64,000 nt of DNA from NCBI GenBank assembly GCA_034509755.1, contig CM067546.1, positions 15,854,615 to 15,918,614 of the forward strand, in the 5' to 3' direction. The position numbers were made by a program, and so were the translations under genes. Shown here piece after piece: positions 11,799-25,052 of this stretch. The notes under the pieces are model-generated. The model saw nothing but the letters and a program-made list of their open reading frames with translations. It had not been told where the DNA came from and made no database searches. The DNA is from Anisodus tanguticus. Its lineage: Eukaryota; Streptophyta; Magnoliopsida; Solanales; Solanaceae. Numbering within the stretch: the stretch's first letter is position 1; each line of letters starts with the position of its first letter.

Positions 11799-14700
11799 TG
11801 TAAGAATATAAAGACCTATTCGGTCATTATGTATATTTTTAATATTTTACCCCTGTTGATCCAATTCCCGAGGTTATCGAGCGATTCTAGTAAAAGATAA
11901 AGAAATTAGAACCTTTAAGTGCAAGCATTTGACCAATAGTTAACTTTTGAGTAAACGAACTCTTTTGAGAATTCTCTCAATTCTGTGAGGTCTGGAGGGT
12001 CATTTATGACTTAGTGGGATAGTTAGTTCGGTTCCTGGGGCTTTTGAGAATGTTTGACTATTGGTTGGAGAGTTGGTTTTAGGCCGTTAGGGGTAGACTC
12101 ATTTAAATAGACCTCCTATGGAAATTTTGAGACAAAGAGGAAGTCCATAGTATGTTTTTATATATGTGTGCATAGCTGGTTTGTGTCAAGAAGGTCTCGG
12201 GTGATTGTCGGATTTTGGGACGGAGTTAGTGAAAAATAAGGAATTTATTGGTGTCCGCCGTAGCGGTACCAGACTTGATGTAGTGGTCTCGTTGTAGTGA
12301 GGAATAGCCACTGTAGCGGGAATTTGAATTTTGTCTTAGGTCATGGGCGCGACTACTTAGCGCGGGCGCGAGCTCTACTGCAGCAGACCTTTGACCGATA
12401 TAGCAGATGACGCAGACCAGAAAAACCCTACCTTTCCTATTACTTCATCTATTATTCCTATGCACTTTTTAGGTTATTTGAGAAGATTCTTGATTGGTTT
12501 CTCTTGTGGGTAAGTTCTCTATTCTTTAATTCATTATTTTCCCTTTCAAAAGCTTGAATCCATGCTAGAAATCTATAGAACTAAAGCAAGAAAGATGGGT
12601 TTTGATGGTTACTTCACTTGTTGAGTTCTATTATTCCTAAATAATATTTCTTAGTGGAATTAACTAATTTAAGCATGGAATTTAATGAGTTAGTGATTAA
12701 TACGCTTGAATCTTCCATTTATGTTGATAAATTGAGCTTGGAAAATTAGTGTTCGTACCCAAATTGGGGGTTTCTAGAATAATGAATTTGATATATTATT
12801 AAACTAATTTAGCAATTGGTGAGTAGATTAGAACTCCTAGAACGTTGGGTTACCGATTTCACCCTTTAATTACCATTTTACCCTTATGGGCCTATTTTCC
12901 CCTTTTTATGTAATTGATTTTGATTCGAACGATAGTATAGAAATATGGGTGTTGTTCTTTCTTGTTTCTAACTTAGAACTCGATTATGGTTAGACTTTGA
13001 GTATTCAGAGGATCTCCGGAAAGGCAATGCTCTAGTGTGAATATTTGTGGCTCCCGCTTAGCATCCAGGTTGGTTATGGCTTACCTTATGGTTAGACTTC
13101 AGTTAGACAAGCATATGTAGAGTTAGTGATTGTCAAAGAAATCATGTTACGCCTTTAGGTATGAAGTTGGGATGGATTACTTAGGTTTGGTATTGTTGAC
13201 TGATTTGTGAGCTTGTTGCCTCTTTGTGATTTATTGGCTTGCTACCTAGTGTTTGATATTGGATTTGCACTTAGTTGCCATATTGTGATTTTGATATAGA
13301 GAATTATCATGGATAGAGGAAATAACTTGACTTGATATCGATATTGTGATATGGTCCATGTGTGGCACGATTGAGATCTGATTATGATTTACACTTGAGA
13401 TTGATACATGCACATCATTCATACTCATTCTACATGATACATTATTGTGAACTATGATTTTATATTAATAATGATAAGAGGGAAAGTGAAACATCCAAGG
13501 TTTCCTAATATGGTGTTTGCTACGTGCATATTTCATATGGCCTCTCTGGTATATATAATTGGTGTTACCTATGTGGTCTAAAGGGAAATTGTTCCGGATG
13601 TAGCACTGTACAAATTTTAGAATAAGTTCATATTGGTAGTTGATTTACGAATGTTGTTATATTTATTCATCTCATGATTAGTGTAGAATTTGACATTCAT
13701 ACTCATTTCCATGATACATTGACATTACATGTGATTAGCATGTTGGTGATTCCATAATACATTGATATTACCTATGATTGGCGTGATGGTGATAAATGAG
13801 GAAGAAATATTTGTGATTCTTGTAACACATTTGATAGCGTATGAATCTCTGGCCTCTGTGCGGAATAGCTAGTGGTGTGGTGGGTGGTAGACTCATCTCC
13901 TGGTTGTCTATGCGGAGTGACGGGTACATGGACTTCGCGGGTCCCTCATGGGTCATGACTGTCGGGTCATAAAAATATGATGCCTAGAGCATGTGTGTAT
14001 GATATGAGATAGTTGGAAAGTGCATTGCTTTAGATCGTATTGCATCGCACATACATTCATATTACATCCATTCATATCTCTAATTCTGGTTGTTGTATTC
14101 ATTGTATTGTATGATGAGTTCAGTATTGATTCTTTGGTTCATGATTCATTGAGATGTTGTGTGCTTGTTAATCTCTTACGTAGACATATGATGGATTTGA
14201 CGACTAGAAGTTCTTCCTAGGGTATGATTGTAGACTACTGAGATCTAGTGTGATTCACAATACTGCAAGTCTTACGTGGATGCGTTTGGCAATTACTTAA
14301 TTCTCGTATTTCTTGGATTTTGACCGGATACTCTATACTTGGGTTGTTTACTCTTGGACTGTGATAGTGTTTGTACTTGATTACGAGCATGTCTATTCTT
14401 CAGTCTCTTAATTTATATATGTTAGCTAACTGTTGTCAGTCTATGATACCTACCAGTACATAGTATTTGTACTAATACTACTCTTGCTACACCATTTTTG
14501 GGGTGTAGAGTTGTTCCAGGTACATGAGCAAGGTTCGATTATCCTTCAAGGATCTCATCATATTTATCTAAACTTTTTTGTTTATTTCTCATTCTAAACC
14601 GAAGTTTTATTCAGGTTGTGGTTGTAACTTTTATTCAAGTTGTATACTTAGAAGATCTTGCACTATTCACACTAGATTCTTTGGGTAGTTGTAGTATTCC

Positions 14701-14842
14701 TCATTATCATATATTTATGTTTTTAGACTTCTATTGCTCTTATTATTTATTCATGTTGTTGAATGAATCTATAAGAGACGGGTTTGCCTACTAGGTGGGG
14801 AAAGGGTAGGTTCCCACACGATCAATGATTTGGGTCGTGACA
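11799..14842 (+). repeat. First LTR of element D
   Basis: 3044 bp, starting TGTAAGAATATAAAG and ending GGGTCGTGACA. It aligns along its whole length with 17777-20812 at roughly 90% by eye. A GC-rich patch with GCGGGCGCG lies at 12340-12375. The LTR interrupts the RT of element A, so D inserted after A. The short frames within (13246-14220 and others) are not genes. Confidence 0.8.
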
Positions 14843-17776
14843 AGTTGGTATATTAACCCTAGGTTACCCGATCTATATGTAGAAGAGCATATCCAGTAGA
14901 GTTTTGCGGATGGGTATGATGAGATCTGTACTTATCTGTGAGAGGCTATGAGATATTTAGAAAACTTAGAATTCTTTCATTCTTTCATTCTACTTCATTC
15001 AAATTGGTATCTAGTCGATACCAATCGTTATCTGAATTTCCTTATCTTAATCACCCACGGAAGGTGGGAGCTCGTCCTTAAATTCTTGTGTGAATTATTT
15101 ATCTATGACATGTTGTGGTATGGTATGAGGTGTGTTATCCTGATTTAGATGTGTCACCAAGTTCAGTTCTAGCTTTGGCTTGAGGATTCAATTATGGAGG
15201 TTTTCTTGAGAAAGGGGAGAGATCGTACAGAGGGTCACATGATCTCTATGTTTTCAGTGTTGGGTTGCTCAAAAGTGGAAAAGGTGCATTTATGGCTTAA
15301 TAAGAGAGATTTGTTCGATGATATGATTTGTTTGGGAAAAGTTTCAACATCGTCAAAGTATTATGATGGTTTGTGTGGCATGAGTGTACCAATGAAAGAT
15401 CTAGGATTCATCAATGGCAGGGTATTGGGTGTTGATATGCGGGGATGAGTGTGAGTACGGTTAGGATCATCAGATGTGGCAAAGTATAATGACCACATGT
15501 AATAAAGAAGAGAAGTTGAGGATAAGGACATGAAGGATAACTTTGTGGGAGACGTGTAGTGAAGTAAGATTTCTTAGGGTTTTTTAGTAAGAGTGCTTTT
15601 TATGTTAATGGGATGGAGGCGTAAGGAAGAGGATTTGGATAGATCAATTTCCGTTATTAGGAAAGGAAAAATTGGTATTTGATGTGTTTGACAGGATAAG
15701 GTTGTAATTGGTATGAGAGTTGATTTTGTCTTCGGTCGTGAAAAGTTAAGTTGAACTTCGATGTAACTACATAGTAGTGGTTTGTGGGTTCTTTCAATAA
15801 AGCGGTTATCAATTGTAGATTAAAAGCAATGCTACTTGTGACGAGTGGAGACTTAAGATATTGGGCAGTTGTGCTCCTAATCTTTCAGTAAAAGGTTCAT
15901 TCACCAGGTCTTCGTGTTTAGAGGGATGATAAGTATATCATGGGATCAAGACCTAGTTGATTTGAGAGTTATTTTATGGTCATACATGGTAGAATGGACA
16001 TAAGAGTTAGAGTTGAGTGGGTTCAAGAAATAATTAGACAGTGACAATGATTATGATTTGATTAGAATGGGGGAATTGAAGAGTCAGGAAAAATATAGGT
16101 CGTGGAGATATTGTCTTATATATTTCAGATGAGGTGTGATCGTGTGTACACTTAAAGAAATGAGTCTATAGGAAAGGACTAACTGATATGACGAGTTTCA
16201 TGAGGTTTTGTAGTCAGCAACTAGTGAAAAACAAATTCTAGTTAACTGACATGTTAAATCTTATGGAAGTGGCTTGTGTGGTACACAGTTGGGTAATTTC
16301 GTAACACTCTTATGTGGATGAGTTAGTGTGGTTTAAGGGAAAGAATTGTGGAAATCCCTATTATGTGGAGGCTAGAGTTATATGTTTTAGATAAGACCGT
16401 ATTCGTGGTAGTGCATTATGTTGCATGTAATATTAACTGGACAGTTTGTTGAACACATTTGGATATTAAGGACTTGGGAGTAATTGCATGAGATTTAGAG
16501 GGGTAGTTGTAAGATTTGATACTTTTGGAATTGTTATCGGCATATCGAGGTGTTACAATAGGAGATTCGATGGTTAATGTGATATTATATGAAGCTACAT
16601 GTTTGTATCAAAAAGTTCGAGGTTGTATCAGATTTGTGTATCGGGTAGAAGTTGAGAAACATGAAGATTTCAATCATAAGGTATAGTTCTTCGGTACTAA
16701 GTTGGCAACTTGGATAGGACTCAGCTTTTGAAGTCGAGGGTGACTGACATGATTGATTACGCATGATGAAGAGATTGGAATTGGCCACCACATATGTGTG
16801 GTAGGACTATGATTGGTTTCAGAAGGTTGGAGTTAGTTCAAGTGAATATTGGTGGTATTTAGGGGTTGTGCATTCATTCCTGGTCAGAATTGTTCGATTC
16901 GAGCTTGATGGTCCATGTTTATATTTCCAAGAGGACTTATGAGTTCCTGTAAATCAACTTTTCAGATTCGATGAGTTTCAGTTCAGATTAGAGGTAGTTT
17001 ACCGAGCTTTATAATAGTTTTCGAGTGGAATTGATGATATTTTACCATGAGCAACTATTGGACAGATAAAGTGGTTTATGTTGGTACTGGGTAGTGATTT
17101 AAGGAGGTAATATGGTTGTGAGAGGTCTTTAGAGTGATCAGATGGTGTCCTATGGACTTGGCTAGGTAGGATATTCAGTGGTATACTTCTCGTATTGTGA
17201 TGTGAAGGTTTAAAGAGACTTGGAACTAGCAAAGTCAACTATGAGTAATATTAGTTTGATGGAATTGCTTAGAGTTTCTCTGATAAAGCAAGAATTATTT
17301 TCTGGCAAGAGTAAGTCACAATTTTGGGCTAGTGTTTATGTGTTTCTAGGGAATCGTTGTGCGAAGGACGGCTATAGAAGAGTGAAAGAAAGGTTAACAG
17401 AATCAGAATATTTTCCCGGTTCAGAGTGGGCTATGATTATGTCTATTTCTAAACGTTTGTGTTGTTTTGAGAAATGTTTGTGGGACTTATTGATCGTGTT
17501 CAGAGATATGGATATATCGAATCAGATAATTCTAGCAAAAGCAATTCTTATATTCAGGAATTGGTGGTGAGAGAAATTCGAGTATGGAAATATAGAAATT
17601 ATGCCTTTTAGCCAAGTTAGTGGATGTTTTGACTAATAAGGTGAACGAGTAGTGATTTGGCATACTTCGTGTGATGGAGGCTTCTGTGTTGTTATATTAA
17701 GGATTCCTTGGTTACCGTCAACTTTCTTACTCTCTTTCTTCGTTCCAGGATGAACGATTATTTAATTGGTATCTAA
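14843..17776 (+). other. Non-coding internal region of element D
   Basis: 2.9 kb between the two LTRs. The longest open frames (15194-15448 and 17220-17570) show no retroelement motif: no zinc knuckle, protease D-S/T-G, YxDD or DD35E. Stops occur in all frames over most of the length. This matches a large retrotransposon derivative that depends on another element for proteins, or complete decay of a coding element. No clear polypurine tract precedes the second LTR; the last bases are TTTAATTGGTATCTAA. Confidence 0.55.
14846..14857 (+). promoter_or_regulatory. Degenerate PBS of element D, first copy
   Basis: TGGTATATTAAC lies three bases after the LTR end. The first six bases fit the initiator tRNA-Met site, and the second copy at 20816 is better preserved. 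Confidence 0.5.
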
Positions 17777-20700
17777 TGTAATGACCCATTCAGTCATTAT
17801 GTGTGTTCTAATTATTTTACCCCGGTTGACCCAATACCTGATGTTGTCGGGCGATTCTAGTGAAAGATGAAGGAATTAGAACCTTTAAGTGCAAGTGTTT
17901 CACCAATAGTTAACTTTTGAGTAAACATACTTTTTTCAGAATTCTATCGATTCCGTGAGGTCCAGAGGGTCATTTATGACTTGGTGGGATAGTTGGTTCA
18001 TTTCCTGAGGCTCTCGGGAGTGTTTGACTATTGGTTAGAGAGTTGGTTTTAGGCCGTTGGGGGTAGACTCATTTAAATAGACCTCCAATGGAAATTTTGA
18101 GACCACAAGTGAGTCTGTAGCGTGTGTTTACATGTGTGTGCATATCTAGTTTGTGTCGGGGAGGTCTCAGGTGATTGTCAGATTTTGGGTCACCGTTAGT
18201 GAAAAAATAGGAATATATTGGTGTCTGGTGTCCGCCGTAGCGGGTAGCTTAAATGGTGTTTGAATTTGGCTTGGGTTGCGGGCGCGACTATTGAGTGTGG
18301 GCGCGGGCTCCACTGCAGTGGACCTTTGACCCTGCAGCGGATAACGCGAACCAAAATCCTATTTATTGCTAAGTTTAAACCTTACCTTTCCTATCACTTC
18401 ATCTATTATTCCTAAGCACTATTGAGACGATTTGAGAAGATTCTTGGGTGGTTTCTCTTGTGGGTAAGTTCTCTAGCCTTTAATTCATTATTTTCCCTTT
18501 CATAAGCTTGAATCAATGCTAGAAATCTATAGAACTAAAGCAAGAAAGACGGGTTTTGATAGTTACTTCACTAGTTGAGTTCTAGTCTTCCTAAATAAGA
18601 TTTTTAGTAGATTTAACGACTTTAAGCATGGAATTTGACGAGTTAGTGATTAATAAGCTTGAATCTTCCATTTATGTTGATAAATTGAGCTTGGAAAATT
18701 ACCCAAATTGGGGGTTTTGACTAGAGTAATGAATTTGACCTATTATTGAACTAATTTAGCAATTGGTGAGTAGATTAAAACTTCTAAAATGTTAGGTTAC
18801 CGATTTTATTTTTTACTTACCATTTTACCCTTGAGGTCCCATTTCCCCCTTTTTCGTGTAATTAATTTTGATTCGAAAGATAGTATAGCAATATGGGTGT
18901 TGTTCTTTCTTGTTTCTAACTTAGAACTAGATTATGGTTAGACTTTGAGTATTCGGAGGATCTCCGGAAAGGCTTGGCTCCGGTGCGAACATTTGTGGCT
19001 CCCGCTCGGTATCCAGGTAGGTTACGGCTTACCTTCTGGTTAGACTTCGGTTAGTGAAACATATGTAGAGTTAGTGATTGTCGAAGAAATCATGTTACAC
19101 CTTCAGGTACGAAGCTTGGATGGATTTCTTAGGTTTGGTATTGTTGACTGATTTGTGAGCTTGTTGCCTCTTTGTGATTTATTGGTTTACTACCTAGTGT
19201 TTGATATTGGATTTGCACTTAGTTTCTATATCGTGATTGTGATATAGTTGTCTTTCACTTATCTTGGAATTATCATGGATAGATGAAAGGACTTGACTTG
19301 ATATCGATATTGTGAATGGTCCATGTGTGGCACTATTGGGATTTGATTGTGATTTACACTTGAGATTGATATATGCACATCATTCAACCTCATTCTACTT
19401 GATACATTATTGTGAACTATGATTTGATATTAATAATGATAAGAGGAAAAGTTAAACATCTAAGGTTTCCTAATATGGTGTTTTCTACCTGCATATTTCG
19501 TATGGCCTCTCTTGCATATATAATTGGTGTTACCTATATGGTCCGAAGAGAAATTGTTCTAGATGTAGCATTGTACAAATTTTGGAATAAGTTCATATTG
19601 GTAGTTGATTTACGGATGTTGTTATGTTTATTCATCTCAAGATTAGTGTTGAATTGGACATCCATACATGCATTCATCCTCATTTCCATGATACATTGAT
19701 ATTACATGTGATTGGCATGTTGGTGATTCCCTAATACATTGATATTATCTATGATTGGCGTGGTGGTGATAAATGAGGAAGAAATATTTGTGATTCTTGT
19801 AACACATTTGATAGTGTATCTATCTCTGGGCCGTGTACGAATTAGCTAGCGGTGTGGTGGGTGGTAGAGTCATCTCTAGGTTGTGTGTGCGAAGTGACGG
19901 ATACATGGACTTCGTGGGTCCCTTATGGTTCATAAATGTCGGGTCATAGAGATATGCCTCCTAGAGTATGTGTGTATGAAATGAGATAGTTGGCAAGTGC
20001 ATTGCATTGGATCGTATTTCATCGCACATTCATATTACATCCATTCATATCTCTAATTCTGGTTGTTGTATTCCTTGTATTGTAGGATGAGTTCACTCTT
20101 GATTCCTTGGTTCATGATTCATTGAGATGTTTTGTGCTTGTGAAACTCTTACGTAGACATATGATGGATTTGATGACTAGAAGTTCTTCCTAGGCTATGA
20201 TTGTAGACTACTGAGATCTAGTGTGATTCACATTACTGCAAGTCTTACGTGGATGCGTTTGGTGATTACTTAATTCTCGTATTTCTTGGATTTTAACCAG
20301 ATACTCTATACTTGGGTTGTTTACTCTTGGACTGTGATAGTGTTTGTACTTGATTACAAGCATGTCTATTCTTCAGTCTCTTACTTTATAGTTAGCTAAT
20401 TGTTGTCGGTCTACGATACCTACCAGTACATAGTGTTTGTATTGATAGTACTCTTGCTACACCCTTTTCGGGGTGTAGAGTTGTTTCAGGTACATGAACA
20501 AGGTTTGATTAGCCTTCAAGGATCTCATCGAATTCATCTACACTTTTCTGTTTATTTGTCCTTCTAAACAGAAGTTGAATTAAGGTTGTGGTTGTAACTT
20601 TTATTCCAGTTGTATACTTAGATGATCTTGTACTATTCAGACCAGATTCTTTGGGTAGTTGTAGTATTCTGCATTATCATATATCTATGTTTTTAGACTT

Positions 20701-20812
20701 ATATTGCTCTTATTATTTATTCACGTTGTTGGATGAATCTATTAGGGACGGATTTGCCTACCAGGTGGGATAATGGTAGGTGCCCACACGATTAGTGATT
20801 TGGGTCGTGACA
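17777..20812 (+). repeat. Second LTR of element D
   Basis: 3036 bp, starting TGTAATGACCCATTCAGTC and ending GGGTCGTGACA. It matches 11799-14842 throughout, including the GC-rich patch at about 18275-18310 and the TTACGTAGACATATGATGG block near 20150. Differences are mostly substitutions. Confidence 0.8.
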
Positions 20813-21136
20813 AGTTGGCATCAGAGCACTAGGTTACTCGATCTATAAGTAGAAAAGCATGTCTAGTAGAGTCTTGCGGATGGGTACGATGAGCTCCATA
20901 CTTATCTGTGAAAGGATATGGGATATTTAGGAAACTTTGAATTCTTTCATTCTTTCATGCTACTTCATTCAAATTGGTATCTAGTTGATTCCAATCGGTA
21001 TCTAAATTTCTTTATCTTAATCACCCACGGAAGATGGGAGCTCGTCCTTAAATTCTTACGCGAACGGTTTGTCTATGACGTGTTATCGTATGGTACGAGG
21101 AGTGTCATCCATATTTTTTGTGTTAGGTTGCTCAAA
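20813..21136 (+). other. Start of the second internal copy of element D
   Basis: It matches 14843-15275, including the stretch ATTCTTTCATTCTTTCAT and GGAGCTCGTCCTTAAATTC, with an internal deletion of about 100 bp before TGTTAGGTTGCTCAAAAG. The sequence is split by element B and resumes at 30185 with CAAAGGTGCATTTATGGC, which in the intact copy follows directly at 15280. Confidence 0.75.
20816..20827 (+). promoter_or_regulatory. PBS of element D, second copy
   Basis: TGGCATCAGAGC, one mismatch from the initiator tRNA-Met complement, lies three bases after the second LTR. It shows that this LTR acts as a 5' LTR of a further copy. Confidence 0.7.
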
Positions 21137-21141
21137 AGTGG
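21137..21141 (+). repeat. Left target-site duplication of element B (AGTGG)
   Basis: AGTGG directly abuts the outer end of element B and is repeated at 30180-30184. The uninterrupted site is seen at about 15276-15280 in the first copy of element D. Confidence 0.9.
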
Positions 21142-23826
21142 TGTCGCGCCTATTTTTTTCTGACCCGCGAGAGGTCAGAGCAGAGCACAAACGTATTCGG
21201 TGATTCCTGGGTCAATTGGATTGAGGAGTCGCCACCTAATTATTTATGGTGAATTAGGACACCTAAATATTAAATAAATACTGAAAATAACTCCAATTTT
21301 AAGGTCTGCAAAACTAGTGAGATTCTAGGTAAGGGTTCTTTATTATCCTAAAGGGAAGGGGTTAGACATCCTTTAAGATCCGCTAACTTACGGTTATCCG
21401 GTCAAACTCAGGTTAATTATTGTACTAAGGAAAATGCATTTTTAAAATAGAAAGTTAAACTAATATTGCAAATATTTAGTAAAAGAATGCATTTTTGTAC
21501 AAGTATGCATTTGTATGGTATTTAAAGAGAAATACATGTAAAGTTGAAAAGTATGCATTTTTAACAATTGATAGTAATTTTTTTTATTTATAATGCCAAA
21601 GAAGTAATTTTTTTGGAAATCATTGAGCTGCAAATTAAAAAAGATAAACTTATTTGTATGATTGATAAAGCGAATAAAAGATGACCAAAGTTATTTGGAA
21701 AATTTTGAACATGCATGACGAGCCTAAAATAAATAACTAGCGAAGGGTTTCTAAGTTTTAAACTACCCTATGAATTAATTCTAAGTTTGCCTATTCTAAG
21801 CATTTCAATAGTTACATAAGTGCGATAAATAATATTATAATACAGAGCGGGATAAAAGCTGAATTAAAGAAAGTAAATAAAATAAATAAACTCCGAGGAA
21901 TATCTGCCTTTATTTACTTTATTCCCTGCAAGCTGTCAAGAACAAACGGTTAGAAACAGTTAAATACAAATAACTTCGGATCCGTATCCAAAACAATGAG
22001 TGTTTTGGTCACGGAAGGCTCAGACTTAAATTTTGAAAAGACCATTCCAATCACGTCGTGGCGGCAAACGTATGACTCGGTAGTTATTTTGATTGCCTCG
22101 CCTACTAAACGTGTTGGTCTCTCGGATGAAAAAGAAAATATCATTATAATCACGTCGTGGCTGCGAACATATAACTTGTTGGTTATTTTAGTCGCCTCGC
22201 CTACTAAACATGTTGATCTCTCGGATGAAGTAAAAAGGTTTAAGTCTCATCCTTGCCCATAAGTTATATTTTCCGTCTTTACGACTGTGGAGGCCTCAAA
22301 ATCGACGGATATTTTTGCATCGGCCAGTGTAGTATCGTGTTCAAATCAGCAAAAATTAAATAAAAGACGTAAGAAGTAAGCAGAAAAAATAGAGAGGCAA
22401 TTTCTGAAAAGACGCGATGTTTAGTTTAAAACAGTAAAACAATAAATATCCGTTGCACGGATATTTAAATGCTGAAATGGTGGACTGAAACAGCAAAGCA
22501 ATGTCCGAAAGGTGCGGCTTCGAATTCAATTTCATTGGCCTAAATGCGGTATTTGGTTCAAAACAGTAAAATAGTAAGATATCCGTTGCACGAATGTTTA
22601 AAACAGTAAACTGAAAATAGAGAAACGAAAAAAGTGTGGCCTCGAATTCAATTTCATCGGCCTAAATGCGGTATTTTGGTTCAAAACAGTAAAACAGTAA
22701 GATATCCGTTGCACGGATGTTTAAAACCATAAACTGAAAACAGAGAAACGAAAAAAGCGCGGCCTCGAATTCAATTTCATCGGCCTAAATGCGGTATTTT
22801 GGTTCAAAACAGTAAAACAGTAAGATATCCGTTGAACAAAATATTTCAAAACATACTTCAATCTAGCAAATATAACTAAGCTACACTGATTAAATTAAAA
22901 CAGACTAAAATGATCAGTACATCTAATATTGGCTGCAAACACATATAGCATATATATAAAAATAAATAAAGGAAAGACCGAGGGGAATTCAGGCTCACTG
23001 CTTCTCCGGGCAGTGAACTGAGGCATTGTTTTGAATCGTCGAATCCGCTCGAGAATATTTAGAATTCAGATTTTTGGATTTTTGATCACCGAATTCTGAA
23101 TTTATAATTCTGAAAAGAATTATGTTTCTGAAAACATTAACCCGACCTGGAACTGACCCGGCCCGGCAGCGACCCGACCGGGCAATGACCAAACCTGGAA
23201 TCAAATCAAATCTGAATCGAGTGAAAATATGAGGAATGCAATGGAATTTTCAGCTTGCAAAATTTGAAGGCTAAAAGTAGTGTTTCAGATTCAGAAATCT
23301 AAGAACAAAATAGGTATTTTCGGATTTGGGAATTGAGAAACAAAGGGGTGATTCGTAACCAAAATTAAGAACAAACAAACTTGAATTTATAATCTTTTAA
23401 CCCGAACTTAAAAATCTGAATTTTGACCCGATTTCCGACCTCCAAAAAAACCTCCCCTTAACAGTGAACAAATGGGGGGATTTATAGATGGTTTTCCCCC
23501 AACGTTCACCCCGTTAAAATTGAGTTTGAAATTTTAATTGAAGGCAAAGATTTCTGAATTTTGGAAGCGGATTTTTGGGGTATGGGTCGCGGATTTTGGG
23601 GGTATGGGTCGAAGGGTTGGTGGCAGAGAGTTAGTGGTGGCAGGGGTGAGGTGACCGGTTTCGTGGGGTCGGGGTATGTGGTGTTGCGGCGGATGGGAGC
23701 CTTTAGGGTTCGTTTGGGTTTTTTTTTTCATTTTTCTTTTGGGTTTTTTGGTTTTGGGGGGAGAAATAAGGGGTAATGGGTAATGGGCCGACGGGTTGGG
23801 CCGGTTCAGGTTGACCGAATGGGAGA
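21142..23826 (-). repeat. 3' LTR of element B, truncated
   Basis: It matches 25056-29610 of the 5' LTR but lacks about 1.89 kb (equivalent to 26726-28612) and the first 569 bp of the LTR (29611-30179). The inner break at 23826 joins LTR sequence GAATGGGAG directly to internal RT-lead sequence. A minus-strand TATA-like box lies at about 23479-23486. The open frames at 23534-23903 and 21950-22262 are LTR sequence read through, not genes. Confidence 0.8.
22513..22834. repeat. About 122-bp tandem repeat in the 3' LTR of B
   Basis: The marker CGAATTCAATTTCAT recurs at 22521, 22643 and 22766, spacing 122 and 123 bp. Each unit also holds TTCAAAACAGTAAAA and ATATCCGTTGCACG. There are about 2.6 units, against four in the other LTR. 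Confidence 0.85.
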
Positions 23827-25034
23827 AATTCTTCTGGTTGTGAGTCTTCCTCATATTCTTCGAAGTCTTGTTTGTTGTTTGAGACTTTGTTTGCTTGTTT
23901 CATTATATGTCACATATTATCGACAAATTTATTAGTTTGCATGATGAAAAAGAAAAGAAAATTATTAAACAAAACAGATTTTAAAATAGCAAAAGCAATG
24001 CAGATTTGTCTTTTTAAGCTTTCAAAAGGTGGAGGCAAAATACACTATAATGCATAAATGCGATTCAGGCCTCAATTTAAATCACATTGTTTCAATAAGT
24101 TAGCGTTAATACAATATGATTGGGGAATTAAAAAATGGGGTGCTCCGCTAATTTTTAGTCAACACGAATCAACCTTTGGGGGGAAATAAATTAGGCAAAA
24201 TATACCTCCTGAAAAATGAAGAAAACCAAGTTAGTATAAGGCGAGTAATTATTGCTTCAAATAATATGCACAGAGTGAAAAGCAGCAGAAAATAGCAAAC
24301 AGATTGTACGGCAATTAAATGCGCATCCTAATATGCATGGGGCCTCTCTTATGCCGGAGGTGAGCCTAAACGCCAAATATGCGAGATTATGATAAATTGA
24401 CCCAAGCTGTCAAATTGTAATGCTTTTGTCGGAAATGAGACAAAATGAATGTACATTTTCCAATTTCGGCATGTCATGATTAGGCTTGGATTAGTGTATC
24501 ATTATCACGCTACACATAATATGCTGATTGGTCGTTGGGTTGTGAGACCCGTAGACAACTTTGGCGGATTTCTTAATTGTGGAGTCGATGCCAAAGATCG
24601 ACCCACCTAAGGTGTATGCATTCATGACTTAAAATAAAGGGTGGTATAGCTCTATCCTAAATTTTCTAAGATTTGGCTGACTAGACTCAAGGTTCCCGAG
24701 CGGACTACTCGAGTGAGAAGGCTACGCGGCCACCGGATGGTCCAGACACTCCGCGCATACGCCAACTCTCCTAAAATTTGGTAATTTGAAAGAAATTTGC
24801 GGGTGCGCAAAACACACCTCGCGTCTAATGTGTGATAGTGTTAATTTTACAAAGTGGAAGAAATATGAGCGGAATGTCAATTTAAGAAAAGCGGCAAAGA
24901 AAGTAGCAATTAAAGCAGTTAAGCTTACAAAATTTTCACAAAGATAACAATTTAAAACAACAGATCAAATAAGGAGTAAAAAATAAGGTGCAATAATAAA
25001 TAACCTGAGTTTGCTATGGTTAAGAACCTGAAAT
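23827..25034 (-). other. Internal remnant of element B: leader, intron parts and RT lead
   Basis: Compared with element C on the minus strand, 25034-24435 equals the leader (C 51810-52390), 24425-24150 equals the pre-gag intron and first gag bases (C 53870-54180), and 24140-23827 equals the pre-RT intron and first codons of RT (C 57700-57965). The RT-lead codons read DFEEYEEDSQPEE and run straight into LTR sequence. The deletion breakpoints lie just outside the coding blocks, so all structural genes are removed and cis sequences kept. The branch-site TACTAAC is at 24236-24230 and the acceptor CAG at 24211-24209 (minus). Confidence 0.75.
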
Positions 25035-25052
25035 TCCCCAGCGGAGTAGCCA
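25035..25052 (-). promoter_or_regulatory. Primer-binding site of element B (tRNA-Arg)
   Basis: The minus strand reads TGGCTACTCCGCTGGGGA, with two mismatches to the tRNA-Arg complement TGGCGACTCCACTGGGGA. It lies three bases inside the 5' LTR end. Confidence 0.85.

Larger units (their letters stand above)
11799..21141 (+). mobile_element. Element D: Gypsy-like, apparently non-autonomous, LTR-internal-LTR-internal
   Basis: Two long direct repeats (11799-14842 and 17777-20812) begin TGTAA and end GGGTCGTGACA. Each is followed by a PBS like the initiator tRNA-Met complement TGGTATCAGAGC. Because a PBS and matching internal sequence also follow the second LTR, this is not a simple element but a tandem arrangement, as made by recombination between LTRs. 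The internal part has no recognisable gag or pol. The end of the internal part (TTCGTTCCAGGATGAACG near 17740) recalls the tail of Tekay/Del chromoviruses, so a derivative of that lineage is plausible. A remnant of the second internal copy resumes at 30185 after the insertion of element B. Confidence 0.7.

Noticed and set aside
17220..17570. 116-codon frame in element D as a possible gene
   Set aside because: No motif, no second-copy support and surrounding frames are closed; chance length in AT-rich DNA.
23534..23903. Proline-rich minus-strand frames
   Set aside because: They read C-rich LTR U3 sequence; only a dozen codons at the edge come from a real RT-lead frame.
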